A DNA stretch of 64,000 nucleotides, from the NCBI GenBank assembly GCA_009763385.1, contig CM019823.1, forward strand, positions 168,670,302 through 168,734,301, read 5' to 3'. Each line of letters opens with the position of its first letter. Position 1 is the first letter of the stretch. Below, piece by piece: positions 1 to 11,300 of the stretch. The position numbers and the translations under genes were made by a program. The notes under the pieces are model-generated. The model searched no databases and was not told the origin of the DNA. It saw only the letters and a program-made list of their open reading frames with translations. The DNA comes from Coix lacryma-jobi var. lacryma-jobi. Taxonomy: Eukaryota > Streptophyta > Magnoliopsida > Poales > Poaceae.

Positions 1-1038
1 ACGGGTCTCCTCATTCGTCATAAGCTACGGTTTCCATCAGGGGCATCGTACGGTCAAAGATGAGAAGAGAATTACCTTGTCGTCCAGCATGTCGACTAGG
101 GTTCGTTCCATTTGGTCTAAACACGTCGCGGTTATGGTTTCGTCATGGACATACTTCTAGGGCGGTCAATAACACGCCGGTGTTCTTGGAACACCGGGGG
201 TTCAATTTGGCTTGGGTCGGTCGTGTGTGTGTGTGTGCATGAGTGTCCATAGGTCAGAGATGACCTCGGTCTACGTGTTCCAAGTTTGGCAAGCAGGATC
301 AGGGGTTGGAAGAGAGGAGCGTTTAGCTAACCATGGTTCATCGTGTAATCATAGACGACGTTGCTTGGCATCTAGGTCTTGGCATCGTGGTGCCATCCAC
401 GTAGCTTATCCTTCATCCTTTGCACGTGGTGCACCTAGAGGAGAGAGGTTTGATCGAAGATACAAGTACATCAACACGAGATAGCGAGGACTTATAAAGG
501 TAGCCGACACGATGGCACAAGCAGGCAAGGATGAATATCATGAGTCGTATTACAAGGATGAATCAAAAGCATGCGTAGGATATGAAAATGTCTTCGACTT
601 GTCGTAGTAAACTCCGGATGCATGTGGAGGGTCGGAGGCCATCGTGGCTTCGCGTTGTGGAGGTGGTCGGCGGCGGATGCGGCTTTTGCTATCACGAACG
701 GTTCTAGCTTCGTCGAACGACGTGGCAAGGTAGCGATAGGCATCAGGAAGGTGCCACAACTCAGATAGAGGCTCACGGTGAGGCCGTCCTTCCTGCAACG
801 GTGACATACACGGCACGAAGGCACAGTTTCATCCTCAGGATAGCATCACGAAGGGAAAGGGAGGGAGTTTTGGAGGCTACTGGCTCACCGGCGGTCTTCG
901 AAAGGGGCACGCAGATCGGCTTGAGGCAGCGGCGTTGGCGACATGTCAGAACCGGAAACGGCTGTGGCTCAGCGCCACCACCGATTGGGCACGATAGTCG
1001 GTCAGCGGTCTGCGACCGGGGCTTGGACGACCGGTCCC
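1..1038. other. Left flank of element E, probable gypsy LTR remnant
   Basis: No gene is supported: the open frames are short, overlapping and unlike any known family. There is a short TG run near 225-238. Read on the minus strand, the GC-rich, proline/arginine-coding character of about 600-1038 resembles the stretch on the other side of element E (52383 onward). The two may therefore be parts of one long gypsy LTR split by E. This is inference, because no clean target duplication links the two sides. Confidence 0.3.
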
Positions 1039-1619
1039 TGTAAGGACCTGTGGGCCTAGGGGGGGGGGGTGGTGATAGGCCTGTAAAAATCACAGCTCAA
1101 AACTTAATTAGATAGGCCCGACTACTGCGCTGTGCCCGGCACGTGCCGCTCCCGGCACTGCCGGCCTTAGCCCGGTACGGCCGCGCAGAATACTTCCTGA
1201 GCCTGCAATTCGAAATCCAGCCACAGGCAACCAAATCTATATGATGGAAATGCTACACTAGTTTCCTGAACCAGCAGAACCAAACTCTATCATGCCAAAT
1301 ATGTAGTATGAAGTAGATCGGGTCAAACCCTAGAATCTATCACAAGCTCACAGTATGAGATATGAAACCAAGTAAGCACATGAGATAAGTGATTATCCTG
1401 TGGTTCAGCTCACCACCACCAAGGCTTGCCTACCTCCACGTTGTTGAGGTGACCACTTAGGTCATGAGCTTGTGCAACTTCTTCCTCGTTCTCAAGTCAA
1501 GGACCGAATCCTTGAAGTGAGGGGGTAATCATACTAGCTGCACGAGTGATTACAAACCTCCCAAGGTTGCCACACAAGTTGTCTAGCTCAAGGGCGATGC
1601 CTAGCTGGCTAGGGTTTCC
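1039..1619 (-). repeat. Element E 3' LTR, distal part (split by A)
   Basis: Matches the reverse complement of the last ~580 bp of the family-1 LTR. It starts TGTAAGGACC, followed by a long G run, which is the reverse of the CACCCCCCTCT signature near the LTR end. It stops at GGGTTTCC, where element A begins. The remaining 691 bp resume at 30263 beyond A. The palindromes near 1130-1190 are partly decayed. Confidence 0.9.
1615..1619. repeat. Target-site duplication of element A, left copy
   Basis: TTTCC directly before A's 5' LTR; GTTCC (30258-30262) directly after A's 3' LTR. The unbroken sequence in E's other LTR (about 51683) reads GGTTCCAAG, so the left copy carries a one-base change or an extra T. 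Confidence 0.75.
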
Positions 1620-2856
1620 TGTAAGTACATCAAGCCCTATTTGTGGGTTTGGTGATAATGACCACATGATTGAAACTAATGAGATTTATGAAGATGATAA
1701 GGAGGTTAATGTTAAGAAAGGATGATGCATATGTGTTGGTGGACCCCTCATACTATATTTCATCGGATCCGACTCAAAGCGCTATATCAAGCTTTTTCAT
1801 TTGAATTGAGTTATAGGAATGTCGTACTATCAAGGGGGAATGCAAATACATTGCTATGGCTGAATGACATGTGCTCAAACCACCCAAGCCATCCTTATTC
1901 CTAACCAAAGACAGCTGCACTGAATTCAGATCTGTTTTGTCGGTCTGTCGGTAGGCGCGGCAGTGCCGCCCAGGGCGCGGCAGTGCCGGGCACGCGGCAC
2001 TGCCGGGGTAAGGCCGGCACTGCCGCGACTTGATTAACCGTTGGAAGGCAGGGGATATTTACTCCATCTCCCTGCCACCCCCGTTATCCACGACCATAAC
2101 TCTTCTCCTACCTCCAGACAAGGCTCCTCTCCCCATTGAAGGCCCCCAAGCTCTCTCTCACCTAATCTTGATTCCTATTGATTCCAAGTGAGTTAGAGCA
2201 TCAAACCTTCACCAAAGAGAAGCCCTAGCTGAGATCTACTTCCTAAGCACTTGATTTGAGCCATAGCCTGGATTTGCTTCTATTACTCTTGGGTTCTTGG
2301 AACCCTAGCCGCTAGGCGTCGCCCTAGAGCCTTGCCAACTTGTGTGGCGGCCTAGGGAGGTTTGTAATCGCTTGTGCAGCTAGTATTATTACCCCTCACC
2401 TCAAGGATTTGGTTCCTTGACTTGAGAACGAGGTAGAGTTGCAAAGCTCATGACCTAAGTGGTCAACCTCAATAACGTGGAGGTAGGCAAGCCTTGGTGG
2501 CGAGCTGAACCACAGGATAAATCACTTGTCTCTTGTGTTACTTGTTTATCATACTTCATACTTGTGAGCTTGTGATAGATTCTAGGGTTTGGCCCGATCT
2601 ACTCTCTACTTCATACTTGGCTTGTTAGAGTTGGTTTCTGGGTTCAGGAAACTTGTTGTAGCATTTCCATTCATATAGAATCAGTTTGCTGTGGTTGGAT
2701 TTGAATTACAGTCTCAGGTTACACTCTGCACGGCAGTACCGGGCTGAGGCCGGCAGTGCCGGGCACAGAGCTAGTGCCGGGCTTATCTAATTAAGTTTTG
2801 AGCTGTGATTTTTGACAGGCCTATTCACCCCCCTCTAGGCCACACAGGTCCTTACA
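1620..2856 (+). repeat. Element A 5' LTR
   Basis: Begins TGTAAGTACATCAAGCCC and ends ACAGGTCCTTACA, giving the inverted ends TGTAAG/CTTACA. Two clusters of the palindrome CGGCAGTGCCG (or its CGGCACTGCCG form) lie at about 1955-2030, just upstream of an AT-rich TATTTA stretch near 2055, and at about 2728-2785 near the LTR end. The CACCCCCCTCTAGG signature is at about 2826. Compared with 28987-30257 it shows many one-base indels. Confidence 0.92.
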
Positions 2857-2870
2857 AGTGGTATCAGAGC
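2857..2870 (+). other. Primer binding site of element A (initiator-Met tRNA type)
   Basis: AGTGGTATCAGAGC directly follows the 5' LTR. TGGTATCAGAGC is the usual complement of the 3' end of plant initiator methionine tRNA in copia elements. Confidence 0.9.
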
Positions 2871-2905
2871 CTGGTCTCTCACGCAGCACTTCACCGTGCG
2901 AGAGA

Positions 2906-5767
2906 ATGGCCACCGACGGAGGAACGGGTAACGCTAGCGTTGTGCAACCCACATCCGAAGTGGAAATGCACACCGCTAGTAGCAATGAAAGTCTCACCTC
3001 AGCAAGTGAGAAGGCACCTCCTCAAATGGATGTTCGACTGGAGAGCTCGCAAGAAGAAAGGAGGAAAGAAGGTTGAGAAGAGAAGCAAGAGCCAAAGCAA
3101 GAGAAGATGCAGCGGCTCACAAAGCAAGAGAAGATAAGGCTCAAGAAAAGAAGAAAGAAGGATTAGAAGAGAAGAAAAAGCCAAGAGAAGAGAAGAAAAG
3201 AAGAAGGAGGAAGAGCTCCAAGCAAAGAAGAGTGTGAACTTGAGTGATGACCCAGTAGCACCGAAGATGGAGACGATCACTTCTCTACACGCACAATGAC
3301 AACAAGAAGAAGAAGGAGAGATGAAGAAGTCATATAGAGAAGTATCCTTTAACTATTCCTCTATGACTACCATGACTCTAGCCTCTCATCAATGTGCCTG
3401 CGGCAAGTTACCTCGTTTCGACGGGACTAACTTTGCCAAGTGAAAGCACATTATGAAGACCTATCTTATTGGTCTCCATCCAAGTATTTGGGAGATAGTG
3501 CACAATGGACTTGAAGCACGGGTTGATCCAAAGAGCCCCACTCAAGATGAATTCCGCAACATTCATCTCAATGCCCAAGCCACTAGTTTGTTACTTAGTG
3601 CCTTGGATGGTGATGAGTACAACAAGGTCATGGGAGTTGAGGTTGCAAAAGAGATTTGGGACACTTTGCACATTGCTCATGAGGGAGTGGACAAAGTGAG
3701 GCAATCCAAGATTGATTTGTTGATGGCTAAGCTCAACCGGTTTTGTGATTTGTGATGGAGAAGGCCCACAAGATGTTTTGATAGATTGATGGTCATTGTT
3801 GGCAAGATTAGAGGGCTATGTGGAAATGAAATCAATGATCACAAGGTTGTGAAGATCATGTTAGAGGCATACTCACCTAGGAATGAACCGTAGTGACATT
3901 GATTAGGGACAAGAAGAAGTTTGAGCAATTCACACCTAGTGATGTGCTTGGGAGGATTATCACCTTTAACATGCAAAGAGAAGAGGCAAATGAGAGAAGG
4001 AAGCTTGGAGAGTTGCAAGCTAGGCTAGATGGGATGAAGATCAAGGATGTGGCACTTAAGGCTAGCAAGCCATCAAGGCAAGCAACATCTAGCAAGGCAA
4101 AATCAAGCAAGCAAGCCCAAGCAACAAAAGAAGAAAATTGAAGTTGAGGACAACACTTCATCCTCTTGTGTAAGTGAAAGTGATGGTGAAGAATTTGAAG
4201 AAATTGGTGATATAGCTCTTTTCATGAGAAGATACCGCAAGGGGCTCAAGAAGGAAGGTTACAAGTTTGTGAAGAGAAGGTTTCCGAACAAGAAGAAAAG
4301 AACTTGCTACAATTGTGGAAGCACCGATCATTTCATAGCACATTGTCCACATGAGAAGAAGGACAACAACTTCAACAGGGCAAGAAAGATGACAAAGGCA
4401 CTTACAAAACACAACAGAGATACATGGGAGAAGCTCACATTGGGCATGAATGGGATTCAACCGCACAAACCTCAAGTGAAGAAGATGAGAAGATAGCAAC
4501 AATAGCATTTCAAAAGTCATCTCCTTCACCAAGACTATTCAACAACTTGTCCGATGATGATGATTGCAACTCCCACACTTGTCTCATGGCCAAGAAAGAG
4601 AAGGTGAAAAAGACTCACACCTCTAAACCTTCTCTTCCACCTAGTGACAACTCTAGTAGTGCACTTAGTGAATCCTCTAGTGATGATGATTCTAGTGTTG
4701 AAGAGATAAATATGATAACTAAAAGGTTAGACAAGAAACCAAACTCTTTATCACTAAGCTAATGAAGGAACTAGAAAGTGTACAAGCCGAGCTAGCAATA
4801 AGTGAGGATGCTCTCATCAAACAAGAGGACCTCTATATTGCTTGCAAGGAAGCTCTTGCATTAGAGAGAAGTGAGTTGGACGTCTTGCATGAGGCCTTGG
4901 CCAAAGAGCAAGATGAACATGCTTCCCTAAAGAAGGCTCATATTGCACTCAAGGAAAAGTATTGTGGCTGGATGAAAAGCACAAGAACTTGAGTTGCAAT
5001 ATAATCTTCTTTGGGAAAGCAAATCACCTCTCCCTAAAGCAAATGTCACTTCTATTCCCTCCACTAGTGAAGGTTGTGAAAATGCTATAACATTGATTTG
5101 AATGCCTATTCCACTAACCTTGTGAACATGGAGGCCATGAGAAAGGGATAGCAAGATTGACAAGCATCATTGCAAATGGTTGTGTCAAATCTACCACAAG
5201 TGCAAATGATAAGACTCAAGAGAAGAGCAAGCCCAAGTTCAAGAATGGACGGCGTCCTTCCATAAAGGATGGGTTGGGGCACGAAAAAGGAGCCAAGACT
5301 AATGGAAGAAGGACAGTGAATGGCTATGAGTGTGTGAGGTTTGAGAAGAAGGGTCAGATTGGTACAGTTCATCCTGCACAGACCGCGGCAGTGCCGCGCC
5401 AGAAGGCGGCAGTGCCGCCCCCAGGCCGGTAGTGCCGCGCCCCAAGAAAGGGAAGGCTACCAGTTTACCTTCTGCTCAGTCTCACACACAGCACAAGCAG
5501 GTGCCCAACCCGAAGCAAGGATCTCAGAAACCAAAGGAATGTATTTGGGTGACCAAGAACAAGTTTGCACATCAACCCAAGATAGAAGCCCCAAGGAAGA
5601 GCATGTCATCTTGTTACATATTAGAACACAACAACAGTGGTAAAGTTGTTGCAAAGTATGTTGGTGATAACAAGAGGACAGCCGACAAGTGTATTTGGGT
5701 TCCTAAGATAATTGTGACTAACTTGCAAGGCCCCAATATCAATTGGGGACCTAAACCTAGGAACTAA
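2906..5767 (+). pseudogene. Element A gag (broken)
   Basis: Capsid/nucleocapsid polyprotein region. The start chosen is the ATG at 2906 (MATDGG...), equivalent to E's gag start; an upstream GTG frame overlaps the primer site. Order: a charged, Lys/Glu-rich N-terminal coil (about 3000-3260), a copia-type gag domain with HLNAQATSLLLSAL (about 3420-3990), a CCHC zinc knuckle CYNCGSTDHFIAHC (about 4309-4350), a Ser/Asp-rich stretch, a second coiled coil (about 4760-4980), then a basic C-terminus containing CGGCAGTGCCG palindromes (5385-5440). At least six frameshifts or stops break it, for example near 3077, 3755, 3890, 4140 and 4760. E has lost the 4580-5310 segment. A is therefore the fullest copy of this gag in content, though not open. 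Confidence 0.85.
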
Positions 5768-5774
5768 ACTTGTC

Positions 5775-6482
5775 TTGCAGGCATACTCCTCCGGTGGATC
5801 AAGTTGGGTGCTTGATAGCGGATGTACAAATCATATGACCGGAGAAAGGAGTATGTTCTCATCATATTCCCCAACTTCAAATGCAAATGAAAACATCATT
5901 TTCGGTGATAACTCCAAGGGGGATGTGTTAGGACTTGGTAAAGTTGCTATTACACTTGAGCATTCAATTACTAATGTCTTACATGTTGATTCATTGAGTT
6001 ACAACTTGTTATCCGTTTGACAATTGTGTGGGATGGGTTTCAATTGTCTCTTTACGGATGAGGGTGTGGAAGTCTTTAGAAGGGAGGATTCCTCTATTGT
6101 CTTTACAGGTCGTTTGAAAGGGAAGCTTTACTTAGTTGATTTCAACAAAAGTGAAGCCAAACTTGAGACTTGTTTAGTGGCAAAATCTAGCATGGGTTGG
6201 TTATGGCATCGCCGACTAGCTCATGTTGGGATGAGGAACTTGGCCAAACTTCAAAAGGACAACCACATCCTAGGACTAACCAATGTTGATTTTGAGAAAG
6301 ACAGAGTATGTGGAGCTTGCCAAGCCGGAAAACAAGTAGGCGTACCTCACCCACCAAAGAGCTATGACACTACTACTCATCCATTGGAGTTGATCCACAT
6401 GGATCTCTTTGGACCGGTTGCCTACCTTAGCATCGGCGGTAACAAACATGGTCTTGTTATTGTTGATGATTTTTCTCGTTTC
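5775..6482 (+). pseudogene. Element A pol: protease and integrase zinc-binding region (broken)
   Basis: The aspartic protease active site is seen as LDSGCTNHMTG (about 5810-5840), the DSGC form usual in copia. The N-terminal HHCC domain of integrase follows, with WHRRLAHVGM (about 6206-6235) and CGACQAGK (about 6310-6335), and then the first catalytic Asp in HMDLFGP (about 6397). The frame stops at TGA 6018-6020, where E reads TCA (Ser), so one base change breaks it. Another shift lies at about 6495, in a T run one base shorter than in E. Follows gag directly. Confidence 0.88.
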
Positions 6483-6484
6483 AC

Positions 6485-7483
6485 TTGGGTATTCTTTTGC
6501 ATGACAAGAGTGTATTGCAAGAGAAGATCAAGATGTTCATACGAAGAGCTCAAAGGGAATTCGGTTTCAACATCAAGAAAGTTCGTAGTGACAATGGAAC
6601 CGAATTCCGAAACACCCAAGTGGAAGAGTTTCTTGATGAGGAGGGCATCAAGCATGAATTTTCAGTTCCTTACACCCCTCAACAAAATGGCGTGGTAGAG
6701 AGGAAGAATAGAACACTCATTGACATGGCAAGGACAATGCTAGATGAGTACAAGACGCCGGACATCTTTTGGGCCGAAGCCGTCAATACCGCTTGCCATG
6801 CAATCAACCGTCTCTACCTCCACAAGAGAAGAAAGAAGACCTCCTATGAGCTGCTCACCGGTAACAAGCCAAAGGTGTCTTACTTTAGAGTCTTTGAGTG
6901 CAAATGCTTCATTTTGAACAAGAAGCCCAAAACCTCTAAGTTCGCATCTAAGGTTGATGAAGTTTTTCTTCTCGGTTATGGATCAAACGAGCATGCCTAT
7001 CGTGTTTTCAACAAGGCCTCCGGCAAGGTTGAAATAGCGATAGACGTGACGTTTGATGAAACTAACGGCTCTCAAGTAGAGCAAGTTGATGAAGTTTTTG
7101 TAGGTAATGAGGAACCACCTTGCGAAGCAATCAAGCAATTAGCCATTGGTGATATTAGACCACAAGAACAGCAGGCTACAGATCAGGATGGTCCTCAAGC
7201 TGAAGACCCTGCTGGGACTGGTAACTTACAGTCCCCGGCAGTGCCGGCCACAACCCCGGCAGTGTCGGGACCCGGTAGTGCCAGGCCGAGCCCAGCAGTG
7301 CCGGGCACTTCCAGGGCAGCTGAAGCCACTCCACTTCGTGGAGTGAACCTACAACACATCTTCGAGCAAGATGAAGAAGATGCTGAAGATGCAGCAGAAC
7401 CCATTGATCATCCAAGGCTCAAGCAAACTATTCAACGGGATCATCCCGTTGACAACATTCTTGGGAGTCTTCGAAAGGGGTAA
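6485..7483 (+). pseudogene. Element A pol: integrase catalytic core and linker
   Basis: Open for 332 codons. Retroviral-type integrase core: second catalytic Asp in SDNGTEF (about 6588) and the Glu in NGVVERKNRT (about 6690), followed by the copia integrase C-terminal region KTSYELLTGNKPKVSYFRVF (about 6838-6897). The linker to RT (about 7200-7330) contains CGGCAGTGCCG-like palindromes read in frame as repeated AVPx peptides. The first catalytic Asp lies upstream in another frame, so the enzyme is not intact in this copy. Confidence 0.9.
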
Positions 7484-7497
7484 CGACACGCTCTCAT

Positions 7498-7951
7498 TTG
7501 GCAAATTTCTGTCAATATTACTCGTTTGTCTCCTCTTTGGAACCTCTCAAGGTAGAAGAAGACCTGGAAGATCCAGATTGGGTGATGGCCATGCAAGAGG
7601 AGCTCAACAACTTTGAGCGCAATCAAGTATGGTCACTTGTGGAAAGACCAAATACCAATGTGATTGGTACCAAATGGGTCTTCCGCAACAAGCAAATGAA
7701 GAAGGTGTGGTGACAAGGAACAAGGCAAGATTGGTAGCTCAGGGTTCACTCAAGTAGAGGGCTTGGACTTTGAAGAAACATATGCACCGGTTGCTAGACT
7801 CGAAGCCATTCAGATTCTTTTAGCCTATGCAGCCCATCACAACTTCAAGCTATATCAAATGGATGTGAAGAGTGCATTTCTCAATGGCCCCATACAAGAG
7901 TTGGTGTATGTCAAGCAACCACCGGGTTTTGAAGATCCCAAGTTCCCTAAC
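7498..7951 (+). pseudogene. Element A pol: reverse transcriptase, N-terminal half
   Basis: Start of the copia-type RT domain, with DPDWVMAMQEEL (about 7575-7610), GTKWVFRNK (about 7665-7695) and MDVKSAFLNG (about 7858-7890). There are frameshifts near 7555, 7700 and 7745. The frame runs to ...PKFPN and is cut by element B's 5' LTR at 7952. It resumes at 24750-24754 with the duplicated CTAAC and continues as HVFKLHKALYG. The 5-bp duplication and the direct continuation of the RT sequence fix the insertion point to the base. Confidence 0.92.
7947..7951. repeat. Target-site duplication of element B, left copy (CTAAC)
   Basis: CTAAC immediately before B's 5' LTR. The identical CTAAC at 24750-24754 immediately follows B's 3' LTR. 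Removing B and one copy restores reading through A's RT. Confidence 0.97.
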
Positions 7952-10014
7952 TGTGGATACATGGGTGTATGTTGAGTCTCCGAGTGATGAGTGATTGTCA
8001 ACTGGGATGATGCGCATGTTCTTTGGCTTGTGTTGTGCAGGTGTCGGGCACGGATACAGTGATCAGAGGCGAGGTGAAGGTCAAGTAGAGACGTGCCGTG
8101 CTGATGGACCAAGAGTGGCGAAGGGCGGACGTGAGGCTTGGACTGAGGGACCGGTGGCCCAAGGATCAGCTGTGGTGGCTGACAGCCTGGGACAGCGACG
8201 AGTGAAGACTTGCGGTCATGTGTTGCTCGGGTCGTGGACCTGGGGACACGTGTCGGTGGACGGGGTGCACGGGCGGTGCATCCCCTCTACGGCGTCGGTT
8301 TGGTGGTAGAGCCAGAGAAAAACCATCGGGTGACGGTTTCCAGGTTTGGGCCTCAAAACCTGGGCACGGATGGTTTCCGAGTTTGGCCACAAAACTCGGG
8401 CTGAGGACGGTTTCCAGGTTTGGCCCTCAAAACCTGGGCGCTGCGGGTTTGCTGAGTTTGGGCCTCAAAACTCAGATGCTGGTGGGCTGGTTTCCCGGTT
8501 TGGGCCTCAAAACCGGGAGTTGGCTGGAAAGGCTGGTTTCCCGGTTTGGGCCACAAAACCGGGGGTGCAGAGCGGTGGCGGCACGTGGCGGCAATCGGGA
8601 GGTTGCGTCGAGGCAACGCTACGAGTTGTGCGGGCGTGGCCGTCGGATCCACCTACCTTCGAGTTGGTCCAGAATAACCTTAGGGTTAAGCTGGTTCGCT
8701 CTGTAAGTAGTTAGGGGTAGAGTGGGAATTAGGAATAGTTAGAATTAGGATAAGTAGGGGGAGACACCCACCTCCCCATCTATCTCAGTTCATTGCTCTT
8801 TGCTTCTAGGGTTTCCTGCTCTCCCAATCCCCTGCTGTAGCTAGCTGAGATCCGCAGAGAACCATACCTCTATGTACTGGAGATTTTGAGGAGTGAGGCC
8901 GTAACCTCACTGTTGTAGCGTGTGGTAGCCACACGGTTGCAGATCGATGACTTGATTCGCGTTTTGGTTCGTGTTCTTCGCGTTCCTCTTTTCTCCGCGT
9001 TTTTCCCGTCGCTCGATCTCTCTCCATACTGCGTCTTTGCAAATCCGTTTGAATCATCTTGTTTTGTTTTCGAGAGAGGTCATTTCGACCAAAGGAATTC
9101 ATCTAACTCCTCACGAACAAGTAGATCGGGTTGATTTCGTTTTCGTGGCGCTTTTTGTTCTTGATCTTCCCCTTTCGTTTTCCCGGTGATTGAATCGATT
9201 TGAGCGGATGATTTCTTGGGGATAGTCTCCTAACTACCCTGTGGTCATCTTCTCCAAGTTTGGGAACCTGGGATTTCGATTTGGATCGAATTTGGAGAGA
9301 TTTGGAGAGGAGGCGACTGAAATCGCCCTCTCTGTTCATCCGCAGACAGTCCGCCATTTGGGTCGCGGACAGTCCGCGCATCGGGGTTGATCAGACCAGT
9401 GGCCTGACTCCGCGCTGCTGTGCAAGCGATTTTTGAACCGCGGATAGTCCGCCGTTGTTCTTGGCGGACAGTCTGGGAGTCGACCAGGGACGTTCAGCAA
9501 CCTTGCTGTTTTGTCCATTTGGCCGGCAGACAGTCCGAGCTTCTGTGGCGGACAGTCCGCAGTTAGCCCGGACAGTCCGGGACTGTACCGGCGGACAGTC
9601 TGGGACTCGGCTGTTTGTTCCGGTTTAGTGCGTTTGCTCTCTCGGCTTGTTCGCTTAGTTTCCGGACTTCTCGTTTGGCCTGTAGTTGACCAAGGAACCT
9701 CTCTAGGTATCTTTGCTACTGGTTAGCATCGGTATTTGGGGATTTCTCGACGTAGCCGCCTATCTACGTTCGGGACTTGGCTTTGGGATCGAACTTGTGC
9801 CGGTTCTTTTGCCGTTCGGTTTGCTATCGGTTCTGTGGTGCCTCGTTGTGATCCTAGGGATCATCCACCCTCTTCCAAGGGTCGTGGACATCACGTTCTC
9901 GGTCGTAGCTTTTGGGGGTTGATTTTGGGACAATCGGCCAAAGTTTCGAAAGAAATTTTTGAGCTCCCATTCACCCCCCTCTGGTCGCCTTGCTAGTGCA
10001 TTCTCGGTCCTTCA
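7952..10014 (+). repeat. Element B 5' LTR
   Basis: 2063 bp, from TGTGGATACATGG to CTCGGTCCTTCA. Contains alternating direct and inverted phrases of the type GGTTTCCAGGTTTGGGCCTCAAAACCTGG (about 8330-8570), which can fold. A cluster of the palindrome CGGACAGTCCG lies at about 9346-9605. The TTCACCCCCCTCTGG signature lies at about 9970. The TATA stretch seen in D and in the inner LTR (TATATAGG) is not obvious here. Confidence 0.93.
8330..8570. repeat. Series of inverted GGTTT..AAACC phrases in the LTR
   Basis: At least six successive units of the form xCCxGGTTTGGGCCTCAAAACCxGGx, with alternating CCGAGTTT and CCAGGTTT arms. Each unit is an imperfect hairpin of ~7-9 bp arms around GGGCC(T/A)C. 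The same series occurs in every family-2 LTR in the window (11490-11625, 23045-23280, 34490-34735, 43880-44125). Confidence 0.8.
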
Positions 10015-10015
10015 A

Positions 10016-10027
10016 TTGGTATCGGAG
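10016..10027 (+). other. Primer binding site of element B
   Basis: TTGGTATCGGAG follows the 5' LTR after one base, close to the initiator-Met tRNA complement TGGTATCAGAGC. Confidence 0.8.
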
Positions 10028-10077
10028 TAGGTTAAGGATCTTCCACCTTAGCCGGTTCCAGATCCACCGAAGGTGAC

Positions 10078-11300
10078 ATGGATCGCGGCGTGGGCAAACC
10101 GCCGTTCTTTGATGGGACGAACTATGCGTATTGGAAGATACGCATGTCGGCCTATCTTCAGAGCATGGGCTCTTCTGTTTGGGAGATTTGCAACAGGGAT
10201 GATTATGTTGTCTTGGCTGCTCGTGTTACTCAGCTTCAGATGGATGAGCACGATGCCAATAGCCGAGCGCGTAACGCTCTTTTCTCCTGTTTGAGCATGT
10301 CTGAGTTTGATCGCGTTTCTCACCTCCCCACGGCTAGTGAGATTTGGGCTACCCTCATGCGCTTCCATGAGGGAACTTCTCAAGTCAAATCTCGTCTCTA
10401 CGAGTCGCACAAGCGGGAGTACGAGAACTTTCGACACATGCCTGGCGAGAGCATAGAGAGTTTATTCGCTCGCTTTCAGGTCATTGTCAACAAGATGAGA
10501 GCGAACAAGGAGCTGTTGCCTTTTGACGATCATGAGAGGGCTTTGAAGCTTTTGCACACTCTTGATCGGTCAGTGTGGGACTCAAAGGTCCAGGCGATCA
10601 TCGAATCGTCTAACTATAAGACCCTCACTTGCGACGAGCTCTTTAGTAAGCTCAAGTCTAGTGAGATTGACGCCATGTCGAGGGCATCTTATGAGAATCC
10701 TTCTGGCCCGACTATGGCTTTGGTTTCTGGCTCTTCTGCTAACCCCTCTGGAGGATTTGCACTCTCTTCATTCTTTTCTGTCACAGAGGATCAGCTGGAG
10801 TTTTGGGGGATGACGAGTTGGCAATGCTCGTCAACCGGTTCTCGCGGTTCCACAACAACCGCATGAACCATCGCCACGGAGGAGGACGCTCAGGATGCTA
10901 CGAGTGCGGCGACCCCGACCACTTCATCGCCAACTGCCCCAAGAAGAAGAACTCATCTGGGAAGGGCGATCATGGGCACAAGTACGACTCCGGCAAGCGC
11001 AAGGAGAAGTACGTCCCCGCAAGGCACAAGCGGAAGGGCGGCTTCAACAAGGAGTACATCAAGACCAAGTACTTGGAGAAGGCCCAGGCTGAGCAGCGTG
11101 CGTTCTTCGCCACGCTCAGCGACGTCGACGACTCGGACGACGACTCCGTTTCCTCAAGCGACGACGAGTCCGAGAAGAAGAAGAGGATCGAGGACAAGCT
11201 CAACGGCCTCTGCTTCTTCGCCGACGACGACGGCCTCTGCACCATGGCCCTCGGCAAGGAGGTCGACGACGAGCTGGTGGACACTCCTCGGAACCACGAC
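10078..11300 (+). pseudogene. Element B gag, 5' part (truncated by inner LTR)
   Basis: The start is the ATG at 10078, MDRGVGKPPFFDG, about 60 bp past the primer site. The copia gag capsid region follows (YWKIRMSAYLQ, then GESIESLFARFQVIVNKMRANK), open to about 10800. There a one-base shift moves to the next frame, which carries the zinc knuckle CYECGDPDHFIANC (about 10894-10935), a Lys-rich stretch and an acidic Ser/Asp stretch. The reading stops being gag at about 11300, where it runs into the truncated family-2 LTR. The C-terminal coiled coil and all of pol are missing from this segment. Confidence 0.9.

Noticed and set aside
1034..1038. GTCCC as target duplication of E with 52383-52387
   Set aside because: The two 5-mers do not match as a direct repeat, and shifted versions need extra bases on both sides.
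8218..8706. Plus-strand ORFs in the B LTR (162 and 122 codons)
   Set aside because: They come from the repeated inverted GGTTT..AAACC phrases of the LTR. Versions exist in every family-2 LTR in different frames.
9346..9605. Binding sites for a GAL4-type zinc-cluster protein (CGG..CCG)
   Set aside because: The spacing plan looks similar, but zinc-cluster regulators of that type are fungal. Only the palindrome itself is claimed.
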